From Planctomycetaceae bacterium (GTDB taxonomy: Bacteria > Planctomycetota > MHYJ01 > SBBU01): a stretch of DNA of 7,647 bases. The notes beneath the pieces are model-generated. The model was given only the letters and a program-made list of their open reading frames with translations. It searched no databases and had not been told where the DNA came from. Of this stretch, positions 1-6,452 are shown in pieces; positions within the stretch are counted from its first letter, which is position 1, and the number at the start of each line of letters is the position of its first letter. The translations under genes and the position numbers were made by a program. The stretch is taken from assembly GCA_005239585.1 (NCBI GenBank), contig SBBU01000335.1, forward strand, positions 1 to 7,647. The letters are read 5' to 3'.

Positions 1-99
1 TTTGATTACTGATTTTTTGTCTGCCTCGATGATTACCTCTACATCAACTGTCCCGTCAGGATCCGCTTCTAGAATTCGTATAACACCTTCCTCTGTCTG
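1..99. repeat. Left arm of 99-bp perfect terminal inverted repeat
   Basis: Bases 1-99 are the exact reverse complement of 7549-7647, with base i matching base 7648-i. The match stops at base 100 (a here, g on the reverse complement of 7548). Beyond it the two genes are only similar, with several substitutions and a one-codon indel within the next 35 bases. The repeat lies in the FecR-like part of the anti-sigma gene and covers exactly 33 codons. It touches the window edge, so its true length is unknown. Confidence 0.97.
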
Positions 100-600
100 A
101 ATGGTTAGTCCCTGCGCCTTGAAGTTTTTATTCAGCTTGAGCTCAAGGGTTCCTCTCTCAAGCCTGAAGGTGTGTTCATCTGTTACAACTACCTTGCATG
201 ATCCTTTTGACCTTACAGATCCTCCATTATTTGGAAAAATATGTTCAAATGTTTGCTCAGCAATGACAGGTGGTTGCTCGGTGCGTATGAACAAGAGATA
301 GATCCCTGCAAATATGAATATGGCAGCAGCAACCATGGCGATACGTGTTAATAGGTGATACTTGGTCTTGGTAATTGCCTTGACTCCTAATTTCTTTTCG
401 ATGGCTGACCATAAATCAACAGGCACCTTAGAGGGTAAATTACGGATATAGTTATCATTCTTGATTAGTAACAAGTATTCCCTATTGCAGCGCTCACAGA
501 GCTTGATGTGGTCTCTTACTAGGATTTCCTCTTCTCTGGATAGGGCCTGGTCAATAAAGGCAGAGAGCTGTTCGACAGCCCATGAGCACATTTTATCCAT
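1..600 (-). CDS. Zinc-finger membrane anti-sigma factor with FecR-like domain (3' end cut by window)
   Basis: This is probably the anti-sigma factor for the ECF sigma factor encoded just upstream on the same strand. It would hold that factor at the inner membrane until a signal arrives. The visible 200 residues start at ATG 600 (MDKMCSW) and run off the window with no stop. Residues 5-40 carry a zinc anti-sigma signature, with H31, C35 and C38 in HxxxCxxC spacing and C5 as a possible fourth ligand. Residues 87-105 form one hydrophobic membrane segment (RIAMVAAAIFIFAGIYLLFI). Residues 118-200 look like a FecR-type outer domain (FPNNGGSV, LERGTLELKLN). The start lies 29 bases after the sigma stop, with AGGA about 12 bases ahead of the ATG. 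The last 33 visible codons are identical in DNA to those of the right-hand anti-sigma gene. Domain roles are family knowledge; the pairing with this sigma factor is inferred from position. Confidence 0.85.
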   Translation of the reverse strand, partial: MDKMCSWAVEQLSAFIDQALSREEEILVRDHIKLCERCNREYLLLIKNDNYIRNLPSKVPVDLWSAIEKKLGVKAITKTKYHLLTRIAMVAAAIFIFAGIYLLFIRTEQPPVIAEQTFEHIFPNNGGSVRSKGSCKVVVTDEHTFRLERGTLELKLNKNFKAQGLTIQTEEGVIRILEADPDGTVDVEVIIEADKKSVIK

Positions 601-629
601 TACTATTATTGATCCTAGAACGGTTTGTT

Positions 630-1157
630 TTATTCGATGTGTCTCAAGAATTCCTTGAGTTCTTTTCGAGCGCTGTTAAGGCGGGACATTACTGTTCCAA
701 TAGGTATATCTAGTGTTTCCGAGAGCTCTCTATAATCAAGTCCTTCTATGCGAAGAACAAGACATACCCTGAGCTTTGCAGGAAGCTTGAGCAGGGCTTC
801 ATGGATGATGTTTGTAACGTCACTTTTTGTACCTTTGGGATCTAGAGCCCCGGGTTCAGATTCAATCTTTGAAAGGAGACTAGAAAACCTCTTCTGCTTC
901 TCCTGTTTTTTCAGGGCACAGTTGATGGTAATCTTATGGATCCATGTTTTTAGACTTGATTTCATGCGAAATTTGTCAATGTTGCGGTATATGCTAATAA
1001 ATGCTTCCTGTGTAGCATCCTCTGCGTCATGGACGTCGCACAGGATTCTTTTACATATACGGTAGACTTGATCTTTATATAACTCATATAGGCGGCGAAG
1101 TGCCGACGTCTCTTTGCTTCGCAGTCCATCCAGCAACTCTTTTTCTGATGATTCCAT
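630..1157 (-). CDS. ECF-family RNA polymerase sigma factor
   Basis: This 175-residue protein has the two-domain plan of extracytoplasmic-function sigma factors, which direct RNA polymerase to promoters of a stress or signal regulon. Region 2 spans about residues 20-85 and contains the typical DAEDATQEAF core-binding helix (44-53) and the hydrophobic TWIHKITIN stretch. An acidic, variable linker (about 90-112) follows. Region 4 spans about 115-172, with the helix-turn-helix RELSETLDIPIGTVMSRLNS that reads the -35 element. The length is normal for the family. ATG 1157 is the natural start because the region 2 homology begins about 15-20 residues later. I see no clear Shine-Dalgarno in front of it. 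The gene is followed on the same strand after 29 bases by a zinc-finger anti-sigma gene, so the two probably form one operon. The regulon is unknown. Sequence similarity to the second sigma factor in the window is low outside the conserved motifs. Confidence 0.95.
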   Translation of the reverse strand: MESSEKELLDGLRSKETSALRRLYELYKDQVYRICKRILCDVHDAEDATQEAFISIYRNIDKFRMKSSLKTWIHKITINCALKKQEKQKRFSSLLSKIESEPGALDPKGTKSDVTNIIHEALLKLPAKLRVCLVLRIEGLDYRELSETLDIPIGTVMSRLNSARKELKEFLRHIE

Positions 1158-1174
1158 ATAGGATAGAAGATGCT

Positions 1175-1203
1175 ATATTAACTTTATATGCAGTTGTAGC
1201 CAA
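1175..1203 (-). promoter_or_regulatory. Possible promoter of the left sigma/anti-sigma operon
   Basis: On the minus strand, TTGGCT (1198-1203) and TAATAT (1175-1180) are separated by 17 bases. Each matches four of six consensus positions of a housekeeping sigma70-type promoter. Transcription would start near 1168, about 10 bases before the ATG at 1157. The match is weak, the area is AT-rich, and an alternative -10 (TATAAA) overlaps it. An ECF-type autoregulated promoter could be used instead. Confidence 0.25.
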
Positions 1204-1263
1204 GTGAAATTGCTTTGCAACCTCGTACCAAGTCATGTGTCATAAGTTCTGCAACATAATTAT

Positions 1264-1419
1264 GGAGCCCCACTGGTAAACCATTGCCTGCACGCCGAAG
1301 TGCGTTTCGGCACGCAGGCGTGGTACCATTTGTTACGCCCCTTCGGGGCGACATCCCGTACCAGAGTACCAATTCACCCACGGCTAAAGCCATGGTACTC
1401 TTGGTACGGGATAGTACAG
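1264..1419 (+). repeat. Palindromic (REP/MITE-like) repeat, copy 1
   Basis: This 156-bp non-coding element shares two near-identical blocks with 6275-6423 in the same orientation: 1321-1363 (42 of 43 bases identical) and 1368-1396 (29 of 29). It is built of nested hairpins. These are TGGT-AA-ACCA near 1273-1282, CGCCCC-TTC-GGGGCG at 1336-1350, and a long outer stem pairing 1353-1371 (ATCCCGTACCAGAGTACCA) with 1392-1411, which contains one bulged T. The outer stem encloses a CCACGGCT-AA-AGCCATGG hairpin. A 36-bp extra hairpin (1286-1321) is present here and absent at that place in copy 2. No transposase is encoded nearby, so the element would have to be moved by a protein elsewhere. It sits upstream of the left sigma gene. 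Short open frames across it are by-products of the palindromes. Confidence 0.9.
1286..1321. repeat. Nested GC-rich hairpin inserted in repeat copy 1
   Basis: Compared with copy 2, these 36 bases are extra. They fold as GCCTGC, a 2x2 AC/AC internal loop, GCCGAA, a 6-base loop, then TTCGGC and GCAGGC. The insert begins and ends with the same GCCTGC/GCAGGC type of sequence as the insert in copy 2, but at another position. Its length is a multiple of three. Confidence 0.8.
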
Positions 1420-1596
1420 TCATAGGTCAAAAGTGCTGCGGTTATTTTGGCTAGGGATTCCAATAACCAAATCTAAATGTTATTAAATTATTTGAACATT
1501 TCAGATGATCATGAATTATCCCTGTTTTGATAGCAACCGGCATTTAGAGCCGCTTGTGAAACTATTTAGATGCTCTTCATAAGTAATGCATTCATA
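1420..1596. other. AT-rich intergenic stretch without a recognised feature
   Basis: Between repeat copy 1 and the HEPN-like remnant I see only AT-rich sequence with one weak imperfect stem (AATGTT paired with AACATT near 1477-1501). I find no convincing gene, RNA or terminator here. Confidence 0.5.
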
Positions 1597-1920
1597 TTAT
1601 ACCTTTTGACTTGTCAATTTTTCTATGATCAAGCGGGCACGGCCGAAACCTGATTTTATCACTGCAGTGTCCACAACATCACGATAATAACCGAAAAGAT
1701 ATAAGTTTTGATAGACAACCTGCATAGATGCAATGATATATCCATTATGGACACAATGTTTGCCTAGAAGCTGATATATTTGGTCAATAGAATGGGGCAA
1801 TTTTTCCGGGGCAACTCCACGTTTAATCAGATAGCTTCCTATAGCTTTAAGCACAGCCAGATAGCATGTTGCTGATGCCTCAATGTTCTGTTTGTTTCTT
1901 GAAACTGCACTAGTATAATC
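1597..1920 (-). pseudogene. N-terminally truncated HEPN/DUF5618-like small protein
   Basis: The minus-strand frame ending at TAA 1597-1599 reads like a real alpha-helical protein, not a shadow. It contains YLAVLKAIGSYLIKRGVAP, then LPHSIDQIYQLL, NLYLFGYYRD, and VIKSGFGRARLIIEKL near the end. This resembles the C-terminal two thirds of small HEPN-like proteins of the DUF5618 type, by recall only. Such proteins normally have 30-50 more N-terminal residues. Here the frame continues open upstream, but from about 1920 it overlaps the first gene of the plus-strand operon and loses any family resemblance. No good ATG or ribosome site lies between 1800 and 1920. I therefore call it a remnant cut off by whatever brought the neighbouring gene. 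A functional short version starting at a non-ATG codon cannot be excluded. I see no RxxxxH nuclease motif. Confidence 0.45.
1892..1919 (+). promoter_or_regulatory. Likely promoter of the central three-gene operon
   Basis: A perfect TATAAT lies at 1914-1919. A TTGTTT (1892-1897, three of six matches) stands 16 bases upstream as a poor -35. The usual start point about seven bases after the -10 falls on 1926, the A of the ATG. An in-frame TAG at 1911-1913 rules out a longer protein. The mRNA would thus be leaderless or nearly so, which fits the absence of a Shine-Dalgarno. Confidence 0.45.
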
Positions 1921-1925
1921 GTGGC

Positions 1926-3584
1926 ATGTCGTTATTCGAAAGACTTGAAAGCCATTTATATTCAGTGAGAGCGCCATCGCAGTACATTGGTGGTGAATAC
2001 AATTCAATCAAAAAAAATCATGAAGAGGCAAAGGCCAAGTTCTTGATTGCCTATCCAGACTCTTATGCAGTTGGGATGAGGTACACTTGTCTACAGATTC
2101 TCTATGAAAAACTAAATGCTGAAGATGGGATTTTTTGCGAGAGGGCCTTTTTGCCTCTGCAAGACTTGGAGCAAAAGATGAGGGCTGATAAGATCCCGCT
2201 ATTCTCAATTGACTCTCACCTTCCAGCGAAGGAGTTTGATTTTGTATGTTTCCTGCTTGAGAGGGAGCTCGCCTACACAAATGTTTTAGCTATGCTCGAT
2301 CTTGCCCAAATTCCATTAGAGAGTAGTGAAAGAGGGGATGGTTACCCCATTATTTTGGGCTTGGGCTCGTGCGCACGCAATCCCGAACCCATGGTTGACT
2401 TGATCGACATCTTTATAGAAGATGAATGTGTTATAGGTGAGATCGCCAGGAAACTATGTGATCTGGAAGGAATGAAACGTCTGGAGATCTTGAAGGAACT
2501 ACGTGCCTCTATTCCGGGCATCTATGTCCCTGCAATTTACGATTTTACGCGCCTAGTTGAACCGATTCATTGCGATAAGCTCGAATACCCTTTGAACCCA
2601 GTTGTACCTTATTGCGAGGTGCGCAGTTACATTTCTGGAGATGATCGTTTCTCTAGACATTCTCCAGCAGAGTTGGAAGGTGTAGAAAGAACCGTTGGGA
2701 TTGTAGAAAAAAACCTGCAGAATACTGGATTGGATACTTTTCTAATTCCAAGGTCTTGTTTAGAGTTGAATGAGTTCGTAGTTAGACTGAATGCGAGGTT
2801 CAAGCACAAGCACATTGCTTTGGGGCTGCCGAACATAAAAACTTCAAACGCTTTGAAAGAACTATCAGATTTGCTGAAAGGAACAAATGTTGAATTTGAA
2901 ACTACATTGTTGGCCTCACCGACTCTAAATGAGATCCTCCACTGGCCAATCACAAATACGATTGATGATTACTTGGAGGCCGTTCGACATGTATTTAAAA
3001 ATGGTTTTGACCATATACGACTTGGTTTTATGATTGGGCTTCCGTTTGAAACCCAGGAGGACACAAGGGCGATAGTTGATGTTGCAGGAGAATGTTCAAG
3101 AATAGGAAATGAAGTGCTCGGTAAACTGTCGAGGATTAATGTCAGGATCTCATCATTCATACCTAGGCCGCATACTCAGTTTCAATTCGCGGTATTTAGA
3201 GATTTTGATTATTTAAACTCAGCGGTGGAATATATAAAGAAGTGTCTCAAGGCGAAAGGGATAAGTGTGGAGATTTATAATCCCAGATTAAGCTTTATCG
3301 AGGCAGCGCTATCAAGGGCAGGTAGAGACTGTTCCAAGGTTCTAATGTCGACTTATAAGAATGGCTATAGATACAGCGAGCTTGAGGATTTATTTGATTT
3401 TGCCAAGTGGGAGGGCGCATTCAGTGATTGCGGTTTTGATCCCGATGCTGTGGTTCGTAAACCTACAACATTACAGACAAAGTTTCCTTGGGATCATATT
3501 GCAGTTGTAGATAAAACTAGAATATGGAAAGAGTATGAATCAATCAGGAATCGTGCTATACTCGAGGGGAGGCATGGTGACTGA
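1926..3584 (+). CDS. Degenerate B12-binding/radical SAM family protein (TIGR03960-like) lacking the iron-sulfur cysteines
   Basis: The 552-residue protein follows the full-length plan of the B12-binding-domain radical SAM family known as TIGR03960, by recall. The entry motif YIGGEYNS is at 20-27, the family block AYPDSYAVGM at 42-51, ELAYTNVLAMLDLAQIPL at 114-131 and NPEPMVDLIDIFI at 152-164. IPGIYVPAIYD (196-206), FMIGLPFETQEDTRAIVD (368-385), SFIPRPHTQFQ (410-420) and FPWDHI (520-525) follow. Normal members carry a loop with CxxxCxxC between VPYIEV and the ERSPEE motif, which binds the [4Fe-4S] cluster. Here VPYCEV (227-232) is followed after only 13 residues by SPAE, and the cysteine loop is gone. 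The cysteine-rich C-terminal tail of the family is missing too. It is therefore probably not a radical SAM enzyme but a folded relative used for binding or scaffolding. The frame is intact and moderately long, so it is not an obvious pseudogene. The stop overlaps the start of the ATPase gene by 11 bases, which implies translational coupling. Confidence 0.8.
   Translation: MSLFERLESHLYSVRAPSQYIGGEYNSIKKNHEEAKAKFLIAYPDSYAVGMRYTCLQILYEKLNAEDGIFCERAFLPLQDLEQKMRADKIPLFSIDSHLPAKEFDFVCFLLERELAYTNVLAMLDLAQIPLESSERGDGYPIILGLGSCARNPEPMVDLIDIFIEDECVIGEIARKLCDLEGMKRLEILKELRASIPGIYVPAIYDFTRLVEPIHCDKLEYPLNPVVPYCEVRSYISGDDRFSRHSPAELEGVERTVGIVEKNLQNTGLDTFLIPRSCLELNEFVVRLNARFKHKHIALGLPNIKTSNALKELSDLLKGTNVEFETTLLASPTLNEILHWPITNTIDDYLEAVRHVFKNGFDHIRLGFMIGLPFETQEDTRAIVDVAGECSRIGNEVLGKLSRINVRISSFIPRPHTQFQFAVFRDFDYLNSAVEYIKKCLKAKGISVEIYNPRLSFIEAALSRAGRDCSKVLMSTYKNGYRYSELEDLFDFAKWEGAFSDCGFDPDAVVRKPTTLQTKFPWDHIAVVDKTRIWKEYESIRNRAILEGRHGD
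3565..3572 (+). promoter_or_regulatory. Shine-Dalgarno of the ATPase gene inside the upstream gene
   Basis: AGGGGAGG lies inside the last codons of the radical SAM-like gene, immediately before the overlapping start. It is the only strong ribosome site among the three operon genes. Its spacing favours GTG 3577 over ATG 3574. Confidence 0.6.
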
Positions 3585-5064
3585 TCGACCGTTAACACTG
3601 GGTGAGTTGATAAAGTCAGGTTACAAAGTACTGACTGTTAAAGAAGAGCTACGCAAGAATCTGATTGCGGGAAAGGTCGATCCTTTCACCGGAATCGTAG
3701 GCTTTGAGAAGACGGTTATTCCTGCCCTGAAGAACGCAATACTGGCAAGGCATGATTTTATCCTGCTGGGTCTAAGAGGTCAGGCAAAGACCCGGATCCT
3801 AAGAAGCCTTGTGAATCTTTTGGATGAATATGTCCCTGTGATAGCGGGCTGTGAAATAAATGACAATCCATTCGATCCAATCTGCAAGAGATGTAAAAAG
3901 CTAAAGCAGGACAAGGGAAATCAATTGCCAATAGCATGGCTTGATAGAGAATTTCGTTACAATGAAAAGCTCGCCACGCCGGACGTAACTATTTCAGACC
4001 TTATCGGAGATGTCGATCCAATAAAGGCAGCCAACGAGAGACTTGCACTCTCGGATGAAGATGCAATTCACTATGGGCTCATCCCGAGGACCAATAGAGG
4101 GATATTTGCCATAAATGAGCTTCCAGATCTTAATACAAGAATTCAGGTAGGATTGTTGAACATACTCGAGGAGCGGGATCTTCAAATAAGAGGTTTCCCT
4201 GTCAGACTTGATCTTGATGTCCTCTTGGCCTTTACGGCGAATCCAGAAGATTATACCAATCGCGGAACAATTATAACTCCTCTTAAAGACAGGATTGATT
4301 CCCAGATAATGACGCACTATCCACGAACGATGGATGACGCGATAAGGATTACAGAACAGGAATCGTGGATCAGTAGAGATTCTGGGCTTGAGCTCCGAAT
4401 CCCGCACCTGATTAAGCAAGTCGTTGAGCTCATTACATTTGAGGCAAGAAAGAGTGAGTTTGTAGATCAAACCTCGGGTGTATCTGCCCGCGTTTCCATA
4501 TCGTGCATGGAAAATGTTGTGAGCAACATGGAAAGGCGCGCCCTGAAAAACAAGGAGAAAAAAGTATATGCAAGGATTCTCGACGTCTATGCTGCCGTTC
4601 CTGCCGTCTCAGGAAAGATAGAACTGGTCTATGAAGGTGAGCAGCAAGGCGTAACTGCGGTAGCAAATAAAATAGTAGGGCAGGCAATCAATAGGGCATT
4701 TCTTGAGCGCTTTCCGAGTCCCTACAAGAAAACAGCGAGAAGGACACAGCCCAAGCCGGAAGAGGAGCCCGAAGAGGATACTACTTACAAAGAGATCATA
4801 CACTGGTTCTCCAAGGGAAATGCTGTAGGGCTTGTTGATGACATGTCCAACGATGAATACAAAAAGGCGGTCTCCAAAGTGACAGGACTGGAAGAGATCG
4901 TCAAGGCACACCTCAAACCTGACAATGATGATGGGCTTTATTTGCTTATGGAGCTTGTTTTGGAAGGGCTCTATCAAAATTCAATCATTGCCAAGGAAAG
5001 CTTAGATGTTGGTGTGACATATAAGGACATGCTCAAGACAATGTTCGAGTCGATAGAAGCGTAA
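3574..5064 (+). CDS. ChlI/MoxR-like AAA+ ATPase (magnesium-chelatase-type family)
   Basis: This 496-residue ATPase belongs to the ChlI-like group of AAA+ proteins that work with a VWA partner to remodel or load metal into targets. The Walker A is GLRGQAKT (66-73), a variant with Ala before the Lys that I recall as typical of this subfamily. The Walker B position reads IFAINEL (177-183), with NE instead of DE. Other motifs are the sensor-1 block TANPEDY (221-227), the arginine-finger block PLKDRI (236-241) and a sensor-2 Arg in SARVS (304-308). Family blocks such as PFTGIVGFEKTVIPAL and RGIFAINELPDLNTRIQ are intact. C93, C104 and C107 could form part of a metal site. After about residue 385 comes a charged linker (PKPEEEPEEDT) and a helical C-terminal part. 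ATG 3574 has GGGGAGG only one base upstream. The in-frame GTG at 3577 has better spacing (four bases), so either may be used. An ATG at 3535 is open but lies deep in the preceding gene. A Mycobacterium relative, Rv0958, is called a possible magnesium chelatase and lies next to a VWA gene. Confidence 0.9.
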   Translation: MVTDRPLTLGELIKSGYKVLTVKEELRKNLIAGKVDPFTGIVGFEKTVIPALKNAILARHDFILLGLRGQAKTRILRSLVNLLDEYVPVIAGCEINDNPFDPICKRCKKLKQDKGNQLPIAWLDREFRYNEKLATPDVTISDLIGDVDPIKAANERLALSDEDAIHYGLIPRTNRGIFAINELPDLNTRIQVGLLNILEERDLQIRGFPVRLDLDVLLAFTANPEDYTNRGTIITPLKDRIDSQIMTHYPRTMDDAIRITEQESWISRDSGLELRIPHLIKQVVELITFEARKSEFVDQTSGVSARVSISCMENVVSNMERRALKNKEKKVYARILDVYAAVPAVSGKIELVYEGEQQGVTAVANKIVGQAINRAFLERFPSPYKKTARRTQPKPEEEPEEDTTYKEIIHWFSKGNAVGLVDDMSNDEYKKAVSKVTGLEEIVKAHLKPDNDDGLYLLMELVLEGLYQNSIIAKESLDVGVTYKDMLKTMFESIEA

Positions 5065-5086
5065 TATATCAAAATGGAATTTTCAC

Positions 5087-6190
5087 ATGATCGATTTTAA
5101 ATATGTTTACTTGGATCCACGGCTCAAGGAATTTGTCAGGGGATTTCAAACACTTTTAGCCCTCTTTAATCATCTTGTTCTGATGCTAAATGGCGATGTG
5201 GAGCGTGCTTTAAAATATATGAAGTATCTGCAGGATTCAGGATATATCGACAAGGATGCTGACCTTGCAAAATTCCGTGAAGCCCTTGCAAAAGGCGGTC
5301 TCATAAATCTTGCAGCGGATGGAAAGATGAAGCTGACAAAAAAGGGTGAGCGCGGGCTGAGAAAAAAAGCGCTTGAAGAGATCTTCTCATCACTCAAGAA
5401 AGGAGATTTTGGCTGGCACAGGACACCCTTCTCTGGAGATGGCGGAGAAAAGCTGCCTGAGACAAGACCATTCAGGTTTGGCGATGATTTCATAAATCTT
5501 GATCTGAACAGGACAGTTCATAATGCCCTGAAACGAACAGGGCCTGATGTGATGAAAATCGGACAGGATGATCTGGAGGTCAATGAGACAGAGCACAATA
5601 CATCATGCGCTACAGCGCTTCTCGTTGATATCAGCCACTCGATGGTGCTCTATGGTGAAGATAGGATTACACCCGCCAAGAAGGTGGCCCTTGCGCTGAG
5701 CGAGCTTATAAAGACTCGCTATCCCAAAGATAGTCTTGATCTTATAGCATTCGGTGATGATGCATTTCCCATAAAACTAAGCCAGCTTCCTTACATAACA
5801 GCAGGGCCTTATCACACAAACACCAAGGCAGCGCTTCAGGTCGCAAGGAGGATTCTCCTCAGGAAAAAGCATCCAAACAAACAGGTCTTTATGATAACTG
5901 ACGGCAAACCTTCGGCAATGTATGAAGAAGGGCGTCTCTATGTGAATCCAATTGGGCTTGATCGACGAGTCGTAGCCAGCACGCTGGAGGAGGCACAGGC
6001 CCTGAGGAGAAATAAGATTGTAATCACAACATTCATGCTGACTGATGAACCTGTTCTTGTGGAGTTTGTTCAGAAATTAACAAGGATAAACAGAGGCAGG
6101 GCCTATTTCACAAGGCCTGATAACATCGCAAGTTGCATCTTCGTGGACTATATCAAGAACAGGCGAAGGAAGATAACCGGCCTGGGTTAA
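5087..6190 (+). CDS. VWA-domain protein with intact MIDAS, partner of the AAA+ ATPase
   Basis: This 367-residue cytosolic-looking protein has no signal peptide or membrane segment. It has a helical N-terminal half (about 1-165) with a charged middle part, then a von Willebrand A domain (about 174-355). The MIDAS metal site is complete: D181-x-S183-x-S185 in DISHSM, a threonine in YHTNTKAAL (T244 or T246), and D272 in MITDGKP. The block RTVHNALKR before the VWA domain and the C-terminal FMLTDEP, VQKLTRINRGRAYF and DYIKNRRR match the family that accompanies ChlI-like ATPases in actinobacteria (Rv0959-like), by recall. It starts at ATG 5087, 22 bases after the ATPase stop, with a weak GGA about eight bases upstream. 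By analogy with ChlI/ChlD, NorQ/NorD and CoxD/CoxE, the ATPase ring and this VWA protein would act together on a target protein or metal centre. The target is unknown. Confidence 0.9.
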   Translation: MIDFKYVYLDPRLKEFVRGFQTLLALFNHLVLMLNGDVERALKYMKYLQDSGYIDKDADLAKFREALAKGGLINLAADGKMKLTKKGERGLRKKALEEIFSSLKKGDFGWHRTPFSGDGGEKLPETRPFRFGDDFINLDLNRTVHNALKRTGPDVMKIGQDDLEVNETEHNTSCATALLVDISHSMVLYGEDRITPAKKVALALSELIKTRYPKDSLDLIAFGDDAFPIKLSQLPYITAGPYHTNTKAALQVARRILLRKKHPNKQVFMITDGKPSAMYEEGRLYVNPIGLDRRVVASTLEEAQALRRNKIVITTFMLTDEPVLVEFVQKLTRINRGRAYFTRPDNIASCIFVDYIKNRRRKITGLG

Positions 6191-6274
6191 CGCACGTTCG
6201 AAAATTCCCAGTCGTTACTCTACAAACTGGCCCGCAATCCCATGAACAGTCCAAGGCCTCAAATTGGGTTGGGT

Positions 6275-6423
6275 GGAGCCCTACGGGTAAACCCGTGGTA
6301 CCATTTATTACGCCCCTTCGGGGCGACATCCCGTACCACCTGCCCGTCCTGCCGTACAGGCAGGCGGGGAGGACCAATTCACCCACGGCTAAAGCCATGG
6401 TCCTCTTGGTACGGGATAGACAG
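6275..6423 (+). repeat. Palindromic (REP/MITE-like) repeat, copy 2
   Basis: This second copy of the element at 1264-1419 has the same orientation. It is made of ACGGGT-AA-ACCCGT (6283-6296), CGCCCC-TTC-GGGGCG (6311-6325), and an outer stem pairing ATCCCGTACCA (6328-6338) with TGGTACGGGAT (6407-6417). Inside lies GAGGACCA paired with TGGTCCTC, where copy 1 has GAGTACCA and TGGTACTC. Here the extra hairpin (30 bp, 6339-6368) lies in the other half of the element. It starts 84 bases after the VWA stop and ends about 50 bases before the second sigma gene. Its hairpins could slow or stop transcription leaving the operon, although no T-run follows. Confidence 0.9.
6339..6368. repeat. Nested GC-rich hairpin inserted in repeat copy 2
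   Basis: These 30 bases are absent at the same place in copy 1. They fold with CCTGCC (6348-6353) pairing with GGCAGG (6359-6364), extended by CCCG and CGGG. The length is a multiple of three. The CCTGCC/GGCAGG ends resemble the insert in copy 1. Confidence 0.8.
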
Positions 6424-6452
6424 GGTTCTGTAAACTATCTGTCGTAAAACTG

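Noticed and set aside
748..1065. Plus-strand 105-codon frame
   Set aside because: It lies opposite the conserved sigma factor gene and has no protein-like features of its own.
1184..1423. Minus-strand 79-codon frame and similar frames at 6133-6447, 6153-6398 and 6242-6433
   Set aside because: They cross the palindromic repeats, share residues only because the DNA repeats, and have no ribosome site. They are by-products of the repeat.
3535..3573. Longer ATPase start at ATG 3535
   Set aside because: The extra 13 residues lie inside the preceding gene and the strong ribosome site is downstream of that ATG.
3994..4470. Minus-strand 158-codon open frame
   Set aside because: It is fully antisense to the well-supported ATPase gene, and its composition is cysteine- and isoleucine-rich without domain signs.
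6191..6274. Rho-independent terminator after the VWA gene
   Set aside because: I found no stem followed by a T-run here. Only the downstream palindromic repeat could serve, and it lacks a T-run.
1264..6423. Pair of repeats as ends of a composite transposon
   Set aside because: They are short, palindromic and in direct orientation, no transposase lies between them, and no target-site duplication is visible. Independent REP-like copies explain them better.
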